The notes beneath the pieces were generated by a model. It saw only the letters and a program-made list of their open reading frames with translations, was not told where the DNA came from and ran no database searches. A stretch of DNA of 22,134 nt. Origin: DATACZ01 sp036258795. GTDB taxonomy: Bacteria > Actinomycetota > CADDZG01 > JAHWKV01. A program made the translations under genes and the position numbers. Location: positions 1 through 22,134 of the forward strand of contig DATACZ010000192.1 in NCBI GenBank assembly GCA_036258795.1, written 5' to 3'. Shown one piece after another: positions 1 to 7,207 of the stretch (positions are counted from its first letter, which is position 1; each line of letters opens with the position of its first letter).

Positions 1-1038
1 GCCCAGTACGAGTCCGAGGTGGTCTACCACTCCACCCAGAAGGCGTTGCAGGAGCTGGGCGTGCTCTTCACCGACATGGACAGCGCGCTTCGCGAGTATC
101 CCGACCTTGTGAAGGAGTACTTCGGGACCGTCATCCCCGCCAACGACAACAAGTTTGCTGCGCTGAACTCTGCGGTTTGGTCCGGCGGATCGTTCATCTG
201 GGTGCCGAAGGGGGTATCGGTGGAGGTTCCTCTCCAGGCGTACTTCAGGATCAATCAGGAGAACATGGGACAGTTCGAGCGGACCCTCATCATCTGCGAG
301 GACGAGTCCTGGGTGCACTACGTCGAGGGATGCTCGGCTCCGGTGTACTCCAGCGACTCGCTGCACTCGGCGGTGGTGGAGATCATCGTCAAGCCGAGAG
401 CTCGTTGCCGCTACACGACCATCCAAAACTGGTCCAACAACGTGTACAACCTGGTGACCAAGAGGGCGGTCGCATACGACCACGCCACCATGGAGTGGAT
501 CGACGGGAACCTCGGGTCCAAGGTGACTATGAAGTACCCGGCCGTGATCCTCAAAGGCGAGGGAGCCAAAGGCGAGATCCTCTCGGTGGCATATGCCGGT
601 GCAGGAATGCACCTTGATGCAGGAGCCAAGGTCACCCACGTCGCTCCCAACACCCAGTCGACAATCATCTCCAAGTCGATCTCAAAGGACGGAGGGCGCG
701 CCGGATACCGAGGGCTGGTCCGCATGGACGACGGCGCCACTAATGCGAAGTCAAACGTTCGCTGCGACGCTCTAATCCTGGACGAGGATTCCCGCTCCGA
801 CACCTATCCCTACAACGAGATCGAAGAGCAGACTGGTTCGGTGGGCCACGAGGCAACCGTTTCGAAGGTGGGAGACGAGCAGCTCTTCTATCTTCAGAGC
901 AGAGGAATCGATGAGGCCGAGGCGATGAGCCTGATCGTGCGCGGCTTCATAGAACCCATTACCAAGGAGTTGCCGCTCGAGTACTCGGTCGAGCTCAACC
1001 GGCTTATCCAGCTTCAGATGGAGGGATCCGTAGGCTAG
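1..1038 (+). CDS. sufB: SufB, Fe-S cluster assembly scaffold protein (5' end outside window)
   Basis: SufB is the scaffold subunit of the cytoplasmic SufBCD complex, which assembles Fe-S clusters using sulfur delivered by a cysteine desulfurase. The reading frame is open from base 1, so the gene is cut by the window edge. The visible 345 residues are the C-terminal part of a protein that is usually about 470 residues. Family signatures are present: the YVEGCSAP segment with Cys at visible residue 111 (matching the sulfur-accepting Cys254 of E. coli SufB as I recall it), the NVRCDALIL segment, and [22 protein letters not shown] near the end, which holds conserved cluster-site residues. The GTG at base 19 is internal and not the true start. 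Actinobacterial sufB genes often carry an intein near the YVEGC motif. Here that motif is continuous. sufD follows after an unusually long 163-base gap. Confidence 0.96.
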   Translation, partial: AQYESEVVYHSTQKALQELGVLFTDMDSALREYPDLVKEYFGTVIPANDNKFAALNSAVWSGGSFIWVPKGVSVEVPLQAYFRINQENMGQFERTLIICEDESWVHYVEGCSAPVYSSDSLHSAVVEIIVKPRARCRYTTIQNWSNNVYNLVTKRAVAYDHATMEWIDGNLGSKVTMKYPAVILKGEGAKGEILSVAYAGAGMHLDAGAKVTHVAPNTQSTIISKSISKDGGRAGYRGLVRMDDGATNAKSNVRCDALILDEDSRSDTYPYNEIEEQTGSVGHEATVSKVGDEQLFYLQSRGIDEAEAMSLIVRGFIEPITKELPLEYSVELNRLIQLQMEGSVG

Positions 1039-1057
1039 GACCCATTCCCGGCGAACC

Positions 1058-1167
1058 CCTCGCATCCGACACGTGCGGGGACGTTGCGAGGCAGTCTGGA
1101 TCCTTTGGCGTCCCGGCCAAACGGCCGGAACCGTTCGATACTTATCCTAGGGCTCTTGGCCCGGGCC
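1058..1167. repeat. Cluster of inverted repeats between sufB and sufD
   Basis: Three dyads lie in the 163-base gap between sufB and sufD. One is CCTCGCA (1058-1064) pairing with TGCGAGG (1085-1091). The second is a tight hairpin, CCGGCC (1113-1118), loop AAAC, GGCCGG (1123-1128). The third is the 10-base palindrome GGCCCGGGCC (1158-1167). None is followed by a T-tract, so an intrinsic terminator is not supported. They could stabilise mRNA ends, reduce sufB to sufD readthrough, or bind a regulator. The function is unknown. A TATCCT at 1143-1148 resembles an actinobacterial -10 hexamer, but no -35 was found. Confidence 0.5.
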
Positions 1168-1201
1168 TAACTGGGTATGGCACAACTTTCGTGGGAGAGG
1201 C

Positions 1202-2419
1202 ATGGGATTCAGCAGGGACGACGTTGAGAACCTGAGCTCGGTCCTTGAGGAGCCGGGATGGGTCCTGGATCGCAGGCTCGAAGCCTGGGAGTGGTTCGAC
1301 AAGCTGGAGCTTCCCGGCGAGAAGGAGGAGCCGTGGCGCTACACCAACTTGGCGATGTTGAGGTTCAAGCTCGACCGCTTCTCGCCCGCCCCTCCGAGCG
1401 CTCCTTATCCCATGGCCCTGCCTGCCGACGTGGCATCGAAAGATGTGATTGTCACCGACCTTCACACTGCGATTAGGGAGCATCCCGAGCTCGTTCAGAA
1501 GCATCTGTTCTCGGAGGTAAGCCGCAGCAGTCACATCTTCAGCGCTCTTCACGGCGCGTTCTTCTCGGGTGGAACCTTCGTTTACGTGCCCAGAGGCGTT
1601 ACGGTGCCGATTCCGATAGAGGTGATCACAAACATCACCGAACCTGGAGCGGCGGTCTGTCCACACAACCTGCTGGTTGTGGAGGAGGGAGCCGAGCTCT
1701 GCTTCTTGCAGAGGTTTACCTCCGGTGATTTGGCCGAGGCGAGTCTCTCCGCCACGGCCATGGAGGTAATAGCGGGGCAGGCTGCGAGGGTGTTCACCTC
1801 CACCCTTCAGGAGTTCGGGAGCAAGGTCTGGCACTTTGAGGCTCAAGCGGCCTCGGTTGCCCGTGACGTGAGCTTTCAGAGCTCGGTCGCAACGTTGGGA
1901 GGGAGGTTTTCCAGAACCGAGGCCTCCACCGTCATGAGGGGGGACGGGGCCAGCGTCGAGATGCTCGGCATGTACCTGGCCGAGCAAGGCCAGCACTTCG
2001 ACTTCAGGACGCTGCAGGATCACGCCGCAGCACACTGCACCTCGGACCTGTTGTTCAAAGGCGCCCTTCGAGGCAACGCCCGGACCGTTTACGCCGGCCT
2101 CATCCACGTTCGGCCGGAGGGAGCGCAGACTGACGCCTACCAAACCAACCGCAACCTTATTTTGTCCGACGATGCAAAAGCCGACTCCAAGCCAGAGCTC
2201 GAAATCGAGAACAACGACGTGCGGTGCAGCCACGCCGCTTCCGTGGGCCAGATGAACGAGGACGAGATCTTCTATCTGGTGAGCCGCGGCATCCCTAGGC
2301 CAGAAGCTGAGCGCCTCATCGTCAAGGGGTTTTTTGAGGAGGTTCTTGGGCGTATTCGACGTGCCGAGATTTCAGAGCCCCTGCATCAGGCTCTGGAAAG
2401 GAAGCTTGGCTATGAGTGA
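1202..2419 (+). CDS. sufD: SufD, Fe-S cluster assembly protein
   Basis: SufD is the SufB paralogue that forms the SufB-SufD heterodimer on which SufC acts. The cluster is built at or near their interface. The 405 residues are a normal SufD length. The N-terminal domain has EEPWRYTNLAMLRF, typical of SufD. The C-terminal beta-helix part ends in RCSHAASVGQMNEDEIFYLVSRGI. His344 in this motif corresponds to the functionally important His360 of E. coli SufD by family knowledge. The ATG at 1202 has a good purine-rich ribosome site (GGGAGAGG at about 1193-1200). The last 8 bases overlap the Rieske gene start, so translation is probably coupled. SufD differs from the upstream SufB by lacking the YVEGC cysteine segment (it reads VEEGAELCFLQ). 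Confidence 0.95.
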   Translation: MGFSRDDVENLSSVLEEPGWVLDRRLEAWEWFDKLELPGEKEEPWRYTNLAMLRFKLDRFSPAPPSAPYPMALPADVASKDVIVTDLHTAIREHPELVQKHLFSEVSRSSHIFSALHGAFFSGGTFVYVPRGVTVPIPIEVITNITEPGAAVCPHNLLVVEEGAELCFLQRFTSGDLAEASLSATAMEVIAGQAARVFTSTLQEFGSKVWHFEAQAASVARDVSFQSSVATLGGRFSRTEASTVMRGDGASVEMLGMYLAEQGQHFDFRTLQDHAAAHCTSDLLFKGALRGNARTVYAGLIHVRPEGAQTDAYQTNRNLILSDDAKADSKPELEIENNDVRCSHAASVGQMNEDEIFYLVSRGIPRPEAERLIVKGFFEEVLGRIRRAEISEPLHQALERKLGYE

Positions 2420-2735
2420 CTGGGTTCCGGTGGCCAGGGTGGAAGACGTGAAGCCGGGGCAGGTGATTCAGGTGGAGGTCGACGAGGAGTACGTGGCCGT
2501 TGCCAACGTCGAAGGAGAGATTCGAGCGTTCAGCGACGTCTGTACTCACGAGTACGTGATGCTCTCCGAGGGATGGCTGGAGGGAGACGAGATCGAGTGT
2601 CCGCAGCATGGGTCCCGTTTCGATACCCGCACCGGGGAGGTTTCCGGACCGCCTGCCACGCAGCCGCTTCCAATTTATGACGTCAAGGTGGAGGACAGCC
2701 AGATCTATGTGAAAGGACCCGTGGACTCTCGATGA
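2412..2735 (+). CDS. Rieske [2Fe-2S] ferredoxin-like protein of the Suf operon
   Basis: This 107-residue protein is a single Rieske domain, annotated in related genomes as a non-heme iron oxygenase ferredoxin subunit. The two cluster-binding boxes are complete: Cys44-Thr-His46 and Cys63-Pro-Gln-His66, 16 residues apart. It therefore should hold a [2Fe-2S] cluster with two Cys and two His ligands. I chose ATG 2412 over an upstream in-frame start at 2334 because 2412 gives the usual MSDWVPVA start, overlaps the sufD stop by only 8 bases, and avoids 78 bases buried in sufD. It overlaps sufC by ATGA. Placement between sufD and sufC is familiar from Streptomyces-like operons. It may pass electrons during cluster assembly, but its job there is not established. 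It could instead serve an oxygenase elsewhere. Confidence 0.93.
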   Translation: MSDWVPVARVEDVKPGQVIQVEVDEEYVAVANVEGEIRAFSDVCTHEYVMLSEGWLEGDEIECPQHGSRFDTRTGEVSGPPATQPLPIYDVKVEDSQIYVKGPVDSR

Positions 2736-3511
2736 CCGAACCGATACTCCTAGTAGAGAACCTGAATGTGACCGTGGAGGGCAAACCCATCCTTCGCGGC
2801 ATCGATCTGAAGATCCTTCCAGGCGAGATTCACGCCATTATGGGGCCCAACGGAAGTGGAAAGTCGACCCTGGCCAACGTGCTCATGGGCAAGGCCGGAT
2901 ATGAGATCACCGAAGGCCGGATCTTCTACAAGGGGACCGAAATCGTCGATCTATCTCCAGACGAGCGCGCCCGCATGGGAATGTTCCTTGCCTTCCAGTA
3001 CCCTACCGAGGTTCCCGGCGTTTCCGTGGTCAACTTTCTGAGGACCGCCTACAACGCAGTCCATGCCGACAAGAAGCTGGGTCCCCTTGAGTTCCGCAAG
3101 TACCTCCAGACTCGTATGGACCTTCTGGACGTTTCGGATTCCATGATCAACCGCTACGTGAACTCGGGCTTCTCGGGAGGGGAGCGAAAGCGGGCCGAGG
3201 TGCTGCAAATGGCGGTGCTGGACCCCGAGCTCGCCATTCTCGACGAGACGGACACGGGTCTGGACATTGACGCCCTTAAGGAGGTCTCCGCCGGGGTGAA
3301 CAAGCTCCACAACGACAAGCGGGGGCTGTTGATCATCACCCACTACCAGAGGCTCTTGAACTACATCGAGCCGCACTTCGTCCATGTGCTCATCGGAGGC
3401 CGGATTATTCGATCCGGCGGCAAGGACCTTGCCATGGACCTGGAGGCAAAGGGTTACGAGCAATTCCGATCAGAGCTGGGGATCTCGGAAGGTGAAGAGC
3501 TCACCGACTGA
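2732..3511 (+). CDS. sufC: SufC, ATPase of the SufBCD complex
   Basis: SufC is the ABC-type ATPase that drives shape changes in SufB-SufD during Fe-S assembly. It is cytoplasmic and is not a transporter subunit. The 259 residues hold all motifs: Walker A GPNGSGKST (residues 38-46), a Q-loop in AFQYPTEVPGV, the family signature NSGFSGGERKRAEVLQM, and Walker B with the SufC-typical DETDTGLD. A switch histidine lies in LLIITHYQRLL. The start ATG overlaps the Rieske stop in an ATGA arrangement, so it is almost certainly translated by coupling. In many actinobacteria sufS and sufU come next. Here the operon ends or continues with an unrelated RDD membrane protein after 53 bases, with no terminator-like hairpin visible. 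Confidence 0.97.
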   Translation: MTEPILLVENLNVTVEGKPILRGIDLKILPGEIHAIMGPNGSGKSTLANVLMGKAGYEITEGRIFYKGTEIVDLSPDERARMGMFLAFQYPTEVPGVSVVNFLRTAYNAVHADKKLGPLEFRKYLQTRMDLLDVSDSMINRYVNSGFSGGERKRAEVLQMAVLDPELAILDETDTGLDIDALKEVSAGVNKLHNDKRGLLIITHYQRLLNYIEPHFVHVLIGGRIIRSGGKDLAMDLEAKGYEQFRSELGISEGEELTD

Positions 3512-3564
3512 GGGCTCGGCAGGCGGTCGAACTCTTCAGATGTGAAGGAGGTAGCTTTCAGCTG

Positions 3565-4062
3565 GTGGGCGATTGCACTGTCTGCGGATCCCATCTGCCG
3601 GCTGGATCAAGGTGGTGCCCCATCTGCCGGTCGAGTACGACCGATCCAACCATCGGCAAGCTAGCGACTCCCGGCCGGCGCCTTGGTGCCTACTTTCTCG
3701 AATTCGCGGTCTTGTTCATTCCTCTTTTTCTCGTAGCTCTGTTCGACGCTGCCTTTGGCAGAGGAGAACGCGGTGGCGGTGCAGGACCGCTGGTGGCGGG
3801 TCTGGTTCTTCTCGGCTACGTGATCTGGGCCCTCATCCTTTTCACGCGGGGTCAAACGCCGGGCAAGCAGCTGCTGAAGCTACGGGTCGTCCGGGCAAAC
3901 GGTCAGCGGGCCGGGTTCGGCTCAATGCTTCTGAGGGAGTTCATAGGAAAGTTGATCTCGACGGTCATCTTCATGCTCGGCTTCATCTGGATCCTGATCG
4001 ACAAGGACCACCAGGGATGGCATGACAAGCTCGCAAGTACGTTCGTAGTCCAGGAGATTTGA
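3565..4062 (+). CDS. Zinc-ribbon plus RDD-domain membrane protein
   Basis: The protein has 165 residues. Residues 4-21 form a small zinc ribbon, CTVC followed by CPIC, with the four cysteines at 4, 7, 18 and 21. Residues about 33-160 form an RDD domain: an Arg in helix 1 (PGRRLGAYFLEFAVLFIPLFLVALF), a second hydrophobic helix near residues 73-93, the GQTPGKQLLKLRVV loop typical of the family, and a third helix ending in LIDKDHQGWHDKLASTFVV. RDD proteins sit in the inner membrane. Most have no known function, and a few have been linked to ion transport. The GTG at 3565 has AAGGAGGT at 3545-3552, about 12 bases upstream, which is slightly far. CTG at 3562 is the only nearer in-frame alternative. 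The gap to the MFS gene is 10 bases, so the two are probably co-transcribed. Confidence 0.85.
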   Translation: MGDCTVCGSHLPAGSRWCPICRSSTTDPTIGKLATPGRRLGAYFLEFAVLFIPLFLVALFDAAFGRGERGGGAGPLVAGLVLLGYVIWALILFTRGQTPGKQLLKLRVVRANGQRAGFGSMLLREFIGKLISTVIFMLGFIWILIDKDHQGWHDKLASTFVVQEI

Positions 4063-4072
4063 GGGCTGAGTT

Positions 4073-5707
4073 GTGGATACCGGGGCAGCAGGCGATGAAG
4101 GCCAAAGCGGCTCCGGTTTAGCTCGAACTCAAAAGCGATGGACCATGGTGGCGGTGGTCCTAGGCTCGGCCGTTGTCTTTCTCGACTCCACGATTGTGAA
4201 CGTCGCCCTGCCAAAAATCGGCCAGGACCTCCCGAGCAGATGGTTCAGGGTTCTCGAGGGGCAGTCTTTTGTATATAACGCCTACCTCCTGGCACTAAGC
4301 TCGCTCCTGATACTGGCCGGCGCGCTTAACGACCATTACGGGCGAAAGCGCATCTTCGCCATAGGTCTTTTCGGCTTTGGGCTGACCTCTGTGCTATGCG
4401 GGGTTGCACCGAATCTGGACCTGCTGGTCGTGTTTCGGGTCCTGCAAGGGGTGGCTGGGGCGATGGTTGTCCCGGGCGCCCTCTCCATAATCTCGGTCAC
4501 CTTTGAGGGAGAGGAGCGCGGCCGGGCGTTTGGAATCTGGGCGGCCGGGTCGGCCGCGACCACCATTTCCGGACCCTTCATAGGGGGGCTGCTGGTGGAC
4601 GAAGTTTCCTGGCGTGCCGCCTTCCTGATCGCGGTGCCGGTGGTCGTGCTGAGCTTCTACGCCACCCTCAAGCACATCGAGGAATCAAGGGACGAGGATG
4701 CGAGCGGTGATTTTGACTGGCTCGGCGCTGCAGTGACGGCGGTGGGGGTAGGAGGCCTGACCCTGGGCCTGATCAGGGGGCAGGAGCGAGGGTGGGACGC
4801 GGCATCGCTGGTGATCATTGCCACCGGCGCGGCCGGCATCTTGGCATTTCCCTTTCTCATGTCTGTATCGCGTCATCCACTCGTCCCGCTGGCATTGTTT
4901 CGTTCGAGGGACTTCAGCGTCCTAAATACTTCAACCCTGGTCATCTGGGGTGCGCTTTACGTGCTGTTCTACGTGATCAGCCTGTTCACTCAGGGCACTC
5001 TCGGCTACACCGCCGCGGCTGCGGGAGTCGCCGGCGTTCCGGGGATCGCCTTCATGGTGGCTTTCTCCTCCCGCTTCGGTCAGCTGGCGGCAAGCCGGGG
5101 CCCTCGCGCGTTTATTTCGGTGGGTCCCCTCCTCATGGGCCTGGGAGTGCTCTGGCTGTCCAGGACTCCATCGGACAGCCAGCCCTGGCGTCTGACCGCC
5201 ACCGATGCCTCCAGCTTCCTCCCACCCGTGAGCTACCTGGTCGACCTTTTGCCCGCTTTCCTGCTCTTCGGTGTAGGGGCCATGATGACCGTTGCACCTG
5301 TCACGGCGGCGGTGATGGGATCCGTTCCCACGTCGAAGGCTGGCGTGGCATCCGCCATCAACAACGCCATCTCCCGGATTGGCCCCCAGCTCATCGGCGC
5401 GGCAGTGTTCGTCGCGGTGACCGCCACCTTCTACAGCAGTCTGGCGGATCGAGTGCCGGCTGTGGAAACGTCCTCGTCGGCGTTACGGGAAGCGATCGCT
5501 CCCTTAAACCGTCCCACCGGAGCCGTATCGCCGGAGGTGATGCAGGCTGCCCGAGAGGCCTCCACTGAAGCCTTTCACGTGGCCATGAGGCTGTCTGCAG
5601 CTTGTATGTTCCTAGGCGCCATCATCAACTTCGTCGGCATCCGCCGGACTGCCCCGGCAGAGGTTCCGGAGCTCGTCCAGCCAGCCGCTGGCCTGGGGAA
5701 GGTTTGA
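4073..5707 (+). CDS. MFS drug-exporter-like transporter, DHA2 (14-TM) family
   Basis: This is a 544-residue major facilitator of the proton-driven multidrug exporter branch (EmrB/QacA type). The DHA2 motif LDSTIVNVALPKIGQDL lies in the first helix (about residues 38-54). Motif A-like GALNDHYGRKRIF comes after helix 2, and motif C-like GAMVVPGALSIISVTF and GSAATTISGPFIGGLLVDEVSWRAAFLI follow. The length, the extra central helices and a periplasmic loop near residues 365-385 fit 14 membrane spans. The GTG start follows GAGGG with about 7 bases between. The substrate cannot be read from sequence. Being 10 bases behind the RDD gene suggests one transcript. No local TetR or MarR regulator is present, which is unusual for a dedicated drug pump and leaves a housekeeping export role open. 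Confidence 0.9.
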   Translation: MDTGAAGDEGQSGSGLARTQKRWTMVAVVLGSAVVFLDSTIVNVALPKIGQDLPSRWFRVLEGQSFVYNAYLLALSSLLILAGALNDHYGRKRIFAIGLFGFGLTSVLCGVAPNLDLLVVFRVLQGVAGAMVVPGALSIISVTFEGEERGRAFGIWAAGSAATTISGPFIGGLLVDEVSWRAAFLIAVPVVVLSFYATLKHIEESRDEDASGDFDWLGAAVTAVGVGGLTLGLIRGQERGWDAASLVIIATGAAGILAFPFLMSVSRHPLVPLALFRSRDFSVLNTSTLVIWGALYVLFYVISLFTQGTLGYTAAAAGVAGVPGIAFMVAFSSRFGQLAASRGPRAFISVGPLLMGLGVLWLSRTPSDSQPWRLTATDASSFLPPVSYLVDLLPAFLLFGVGAMMTVAPVTAAVMGSVPTSKAGVASAINNAISRIGPQLIGAAVFVAVTATFYSSLADRVPAVETSSSALREAIAPLNRPTGAVSPEVMQAAREASTEAFHVAMRLSAACMFLGAIINFVGIRRTAPAEVPELVQPAAGLGKV

Positions 5708-5959
5708 TCGTGGGCTTGATGCTTGACCCCTCTTGGTGGCGACGATAGTGACGTTGGCCGGGGATGCTTACTCAAAAAACTAGGTTCAACGGATTCATTA
5801 AAAAATCGGATAGATGTGATGATTGGGGGAATAGACACCCAATAACTTCCTGTCCCGAAGCAGAAGGGAATCCCATGCGAGAACAGCAGCTGACGACACG
5901 TATGCTCCACCGGAGGCGGTTCGGGACACTCCACCTAACTCTCGGACCGTAGAGCCACC
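5708..5959 (+). promoter_or_regulatory. Intergenic region upstream of the egt operon; candidate promoter
   Basis: These 252 bases separate the MFS gene from egtA and are the only sizeable non-coding gap before the five-gene egt-metE run, so a promoter is expected here. A possible pair is TTGACC (5723-5728), 17 bases, TAGTGA (5746-5751). The -10 is a poor match. An AT-rich stretch at about 5768-5850, unlike the surrounding GC-rich DNA, is another candidate. No riboswitch consensus was recognised. The 62-codon open frame at 5764-5952 has no ribosome site and no recognisable features, and I do not regard it as a gene. Confidence 0.3.
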
Positions 5960-7207
5960 ATGCCGTCCGCTCACAGGACCCTTTCAGTCGAAGATCTGCA
6001 TGATCACGTACGTGACGAGATAACGGGCTCTCTGAGCGAGGGATGCGTCGGAGTCGAGCTCGAGTGGCTTACCGTCTTTCGAAACAACCCTGCCGAGCCG
6101 GTCAGCCACGACTTGTTGAAGCGGCTCCTGGAGCCCGAAAAACCACTCCCTTCAGGCGGACGGCTGACCTTTGAGCCGGGAGGCCAGCTCGAGATAAGCT
6201 CCGCTCCCGCCTCCTCCGTCGGAGTGATCTGCGCCGATGCCGCCTCCGCCGATATTGAGCTCGTCCAGGCCAAGCTTGACCAGGCAGGCATCCGGATGGT
6301 TGGGATAGGGCTGGACCCATACCGCCGCAATCCCAGAGTCCTGGAAATGCCTCGATATCGGGCAATGGAGGCATACTTCGACTCGGCCTGGCCCAACGGC
6401 AGAAGAATGATGAGGGACACGGCCGCCATTCAGGTGAACCTCGATGCAGGCCTCGAGGATCAGGCGGGGCGTTGGCGCCTCGTGCATGCTCTTGGTCCAG
6501 TGCTCTTGGCCTGCTTCTCCCATTCCGCGCTTTCCAACGGACGGCCCACTGGGTGGCGGTCGACTCGAATGGCCATTTGGCAATCTCTCGATGCTTCCCG
6601 CACTTCTCCCGCGGCTCACGTCGACGATCCGGTGAACGATTGGTCGGCTTACGCAATGGCTGCAAACGTGATGTTCATAAGCAAGGCGAACGACCTTGTG
6701 CCCGTGCTTTCTCCTATGACTTTTGCCCAGTGGATGGATCGGGGTCATGAGCTCGGCTATCCAACTATCGAAGATCTGGCTCTTCACCTGACCACGCTTT
6801 TTCCGCCCATTCGCCCGAGGGGATGGCTTGAGCTCAGGATGATCGATGCTTTGCCCGAGCCATGGTGGCGGGTCCCCGTGGCTATCTGTATGGCTTTGGC
6901 TTATGACCGGCTTGCCGCCAAAAGGGCGGAGAAGTACCTCGAGCCGGCTGCGGGCCTCTGGGTCGAGGCAGCCATGCATGGAATGTCGCACCCGGTGCTG
7001 GCTCGGGCCGCCAGGGTGTGCTTCGCGAATGCAATAAACGCGCTGGAGGGCATGGAGGTCGACTCGGAGACTCTGGCCGCAACCCACGACTACTACGACC
7101 GGTATGTAAGGCGGGGCCGCTCCCCTGCAGACGACCAGCTGAACTTCTGGACGGCAATGGGCGCCGTGAACGAGACGAACATCGGCTTGGAGGAGATATG
7201 GACCTAA
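5960..7207 (+). CDS. egtA: EgtA, glutamate-cysteine ligase of ergothioneine synthesis
   Basis: EgtA joins glutamate and cysteine to form gamma-glutamylcysteine, which EgtB then uses as its sulfur donor. The 415 residues are close to the mycobacterial protein length. Family features of the GCS2-type ligases are visible: GVELEWLTVF near residue 30 (substrate/metal-binding strand), FEPGGQLEISSAP near residue 72, and RMMRDTAAIQVNLD near residue 150. RPRGWLELRMIDALPEPWW follows at about residues 280-298. The start ATG has no evident Shine-Dalgarno sequence (GTAGAGCCACC precedes it), yet the N-terminus aligns naturally with the family. It heads the cluster and its 3' end overlaps egtB by 10 bases. 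Without the egt context this could be a general gamma-glutamylcysteine synthetase, but the order egtA-B-C-D makes the ergothioneine role very likely. Confidence 0.92.
   Translation: MPSAHRTLSVEDLHDHVRDEITGSLSEGCVGVELEWLTVFRNNPAEPVSHDLLKRLLEPEKPLPSGGRLTFEPGGQLEISSAPASSVGVICADAASADIELVQAKLDQAGIRMVGIGLDPYRRNPRVLEMPRYRAMEAYFDSAWPNGRRMMRDTAAIQVNLDAGLEDQAGRWRLVHALGPVLLACFSHSALSNGRPTGWRSTRMAIWQSLDASRTSPAAHVDDPVNDWSAYAMAANVMFISKANDLVPVLSPMTFAQWMDRGHELGYPTIEDLALHLTTLFPPIRPRGWLELRMIDALPEPWWRVPVAICMALAYDRLAAKRAEKYLEPAAGLWVEAAMHGMSHPVLARAARVCFANAINALEGMEVDSETLAATHDYYDRYVRRGRSPADDQLNFWTAMGAVNETNIGLEEIWT

Noticed and set aside
1142..2233. Long minus-strand open frame of 363 codons
   Set aside because: It lies antisense to sufD, whose family match is unambiguous. 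Its translation shows no known domain. GC-rich codon bias creates such frames.
5764..5952. 62-codon open frame between the MFS gene and egtA
   Set aside because: No ribosome site, mixed composition and no family resemblance. The stretch is better seen as the egt upstream region.
6152..7087. Minus-strand open frame of 311 codons opposite egtA
   Set aside because: It is fully antisense to a well-supported gene, has no ribosome site or recognisable motif, and is a codon-bias shadow.
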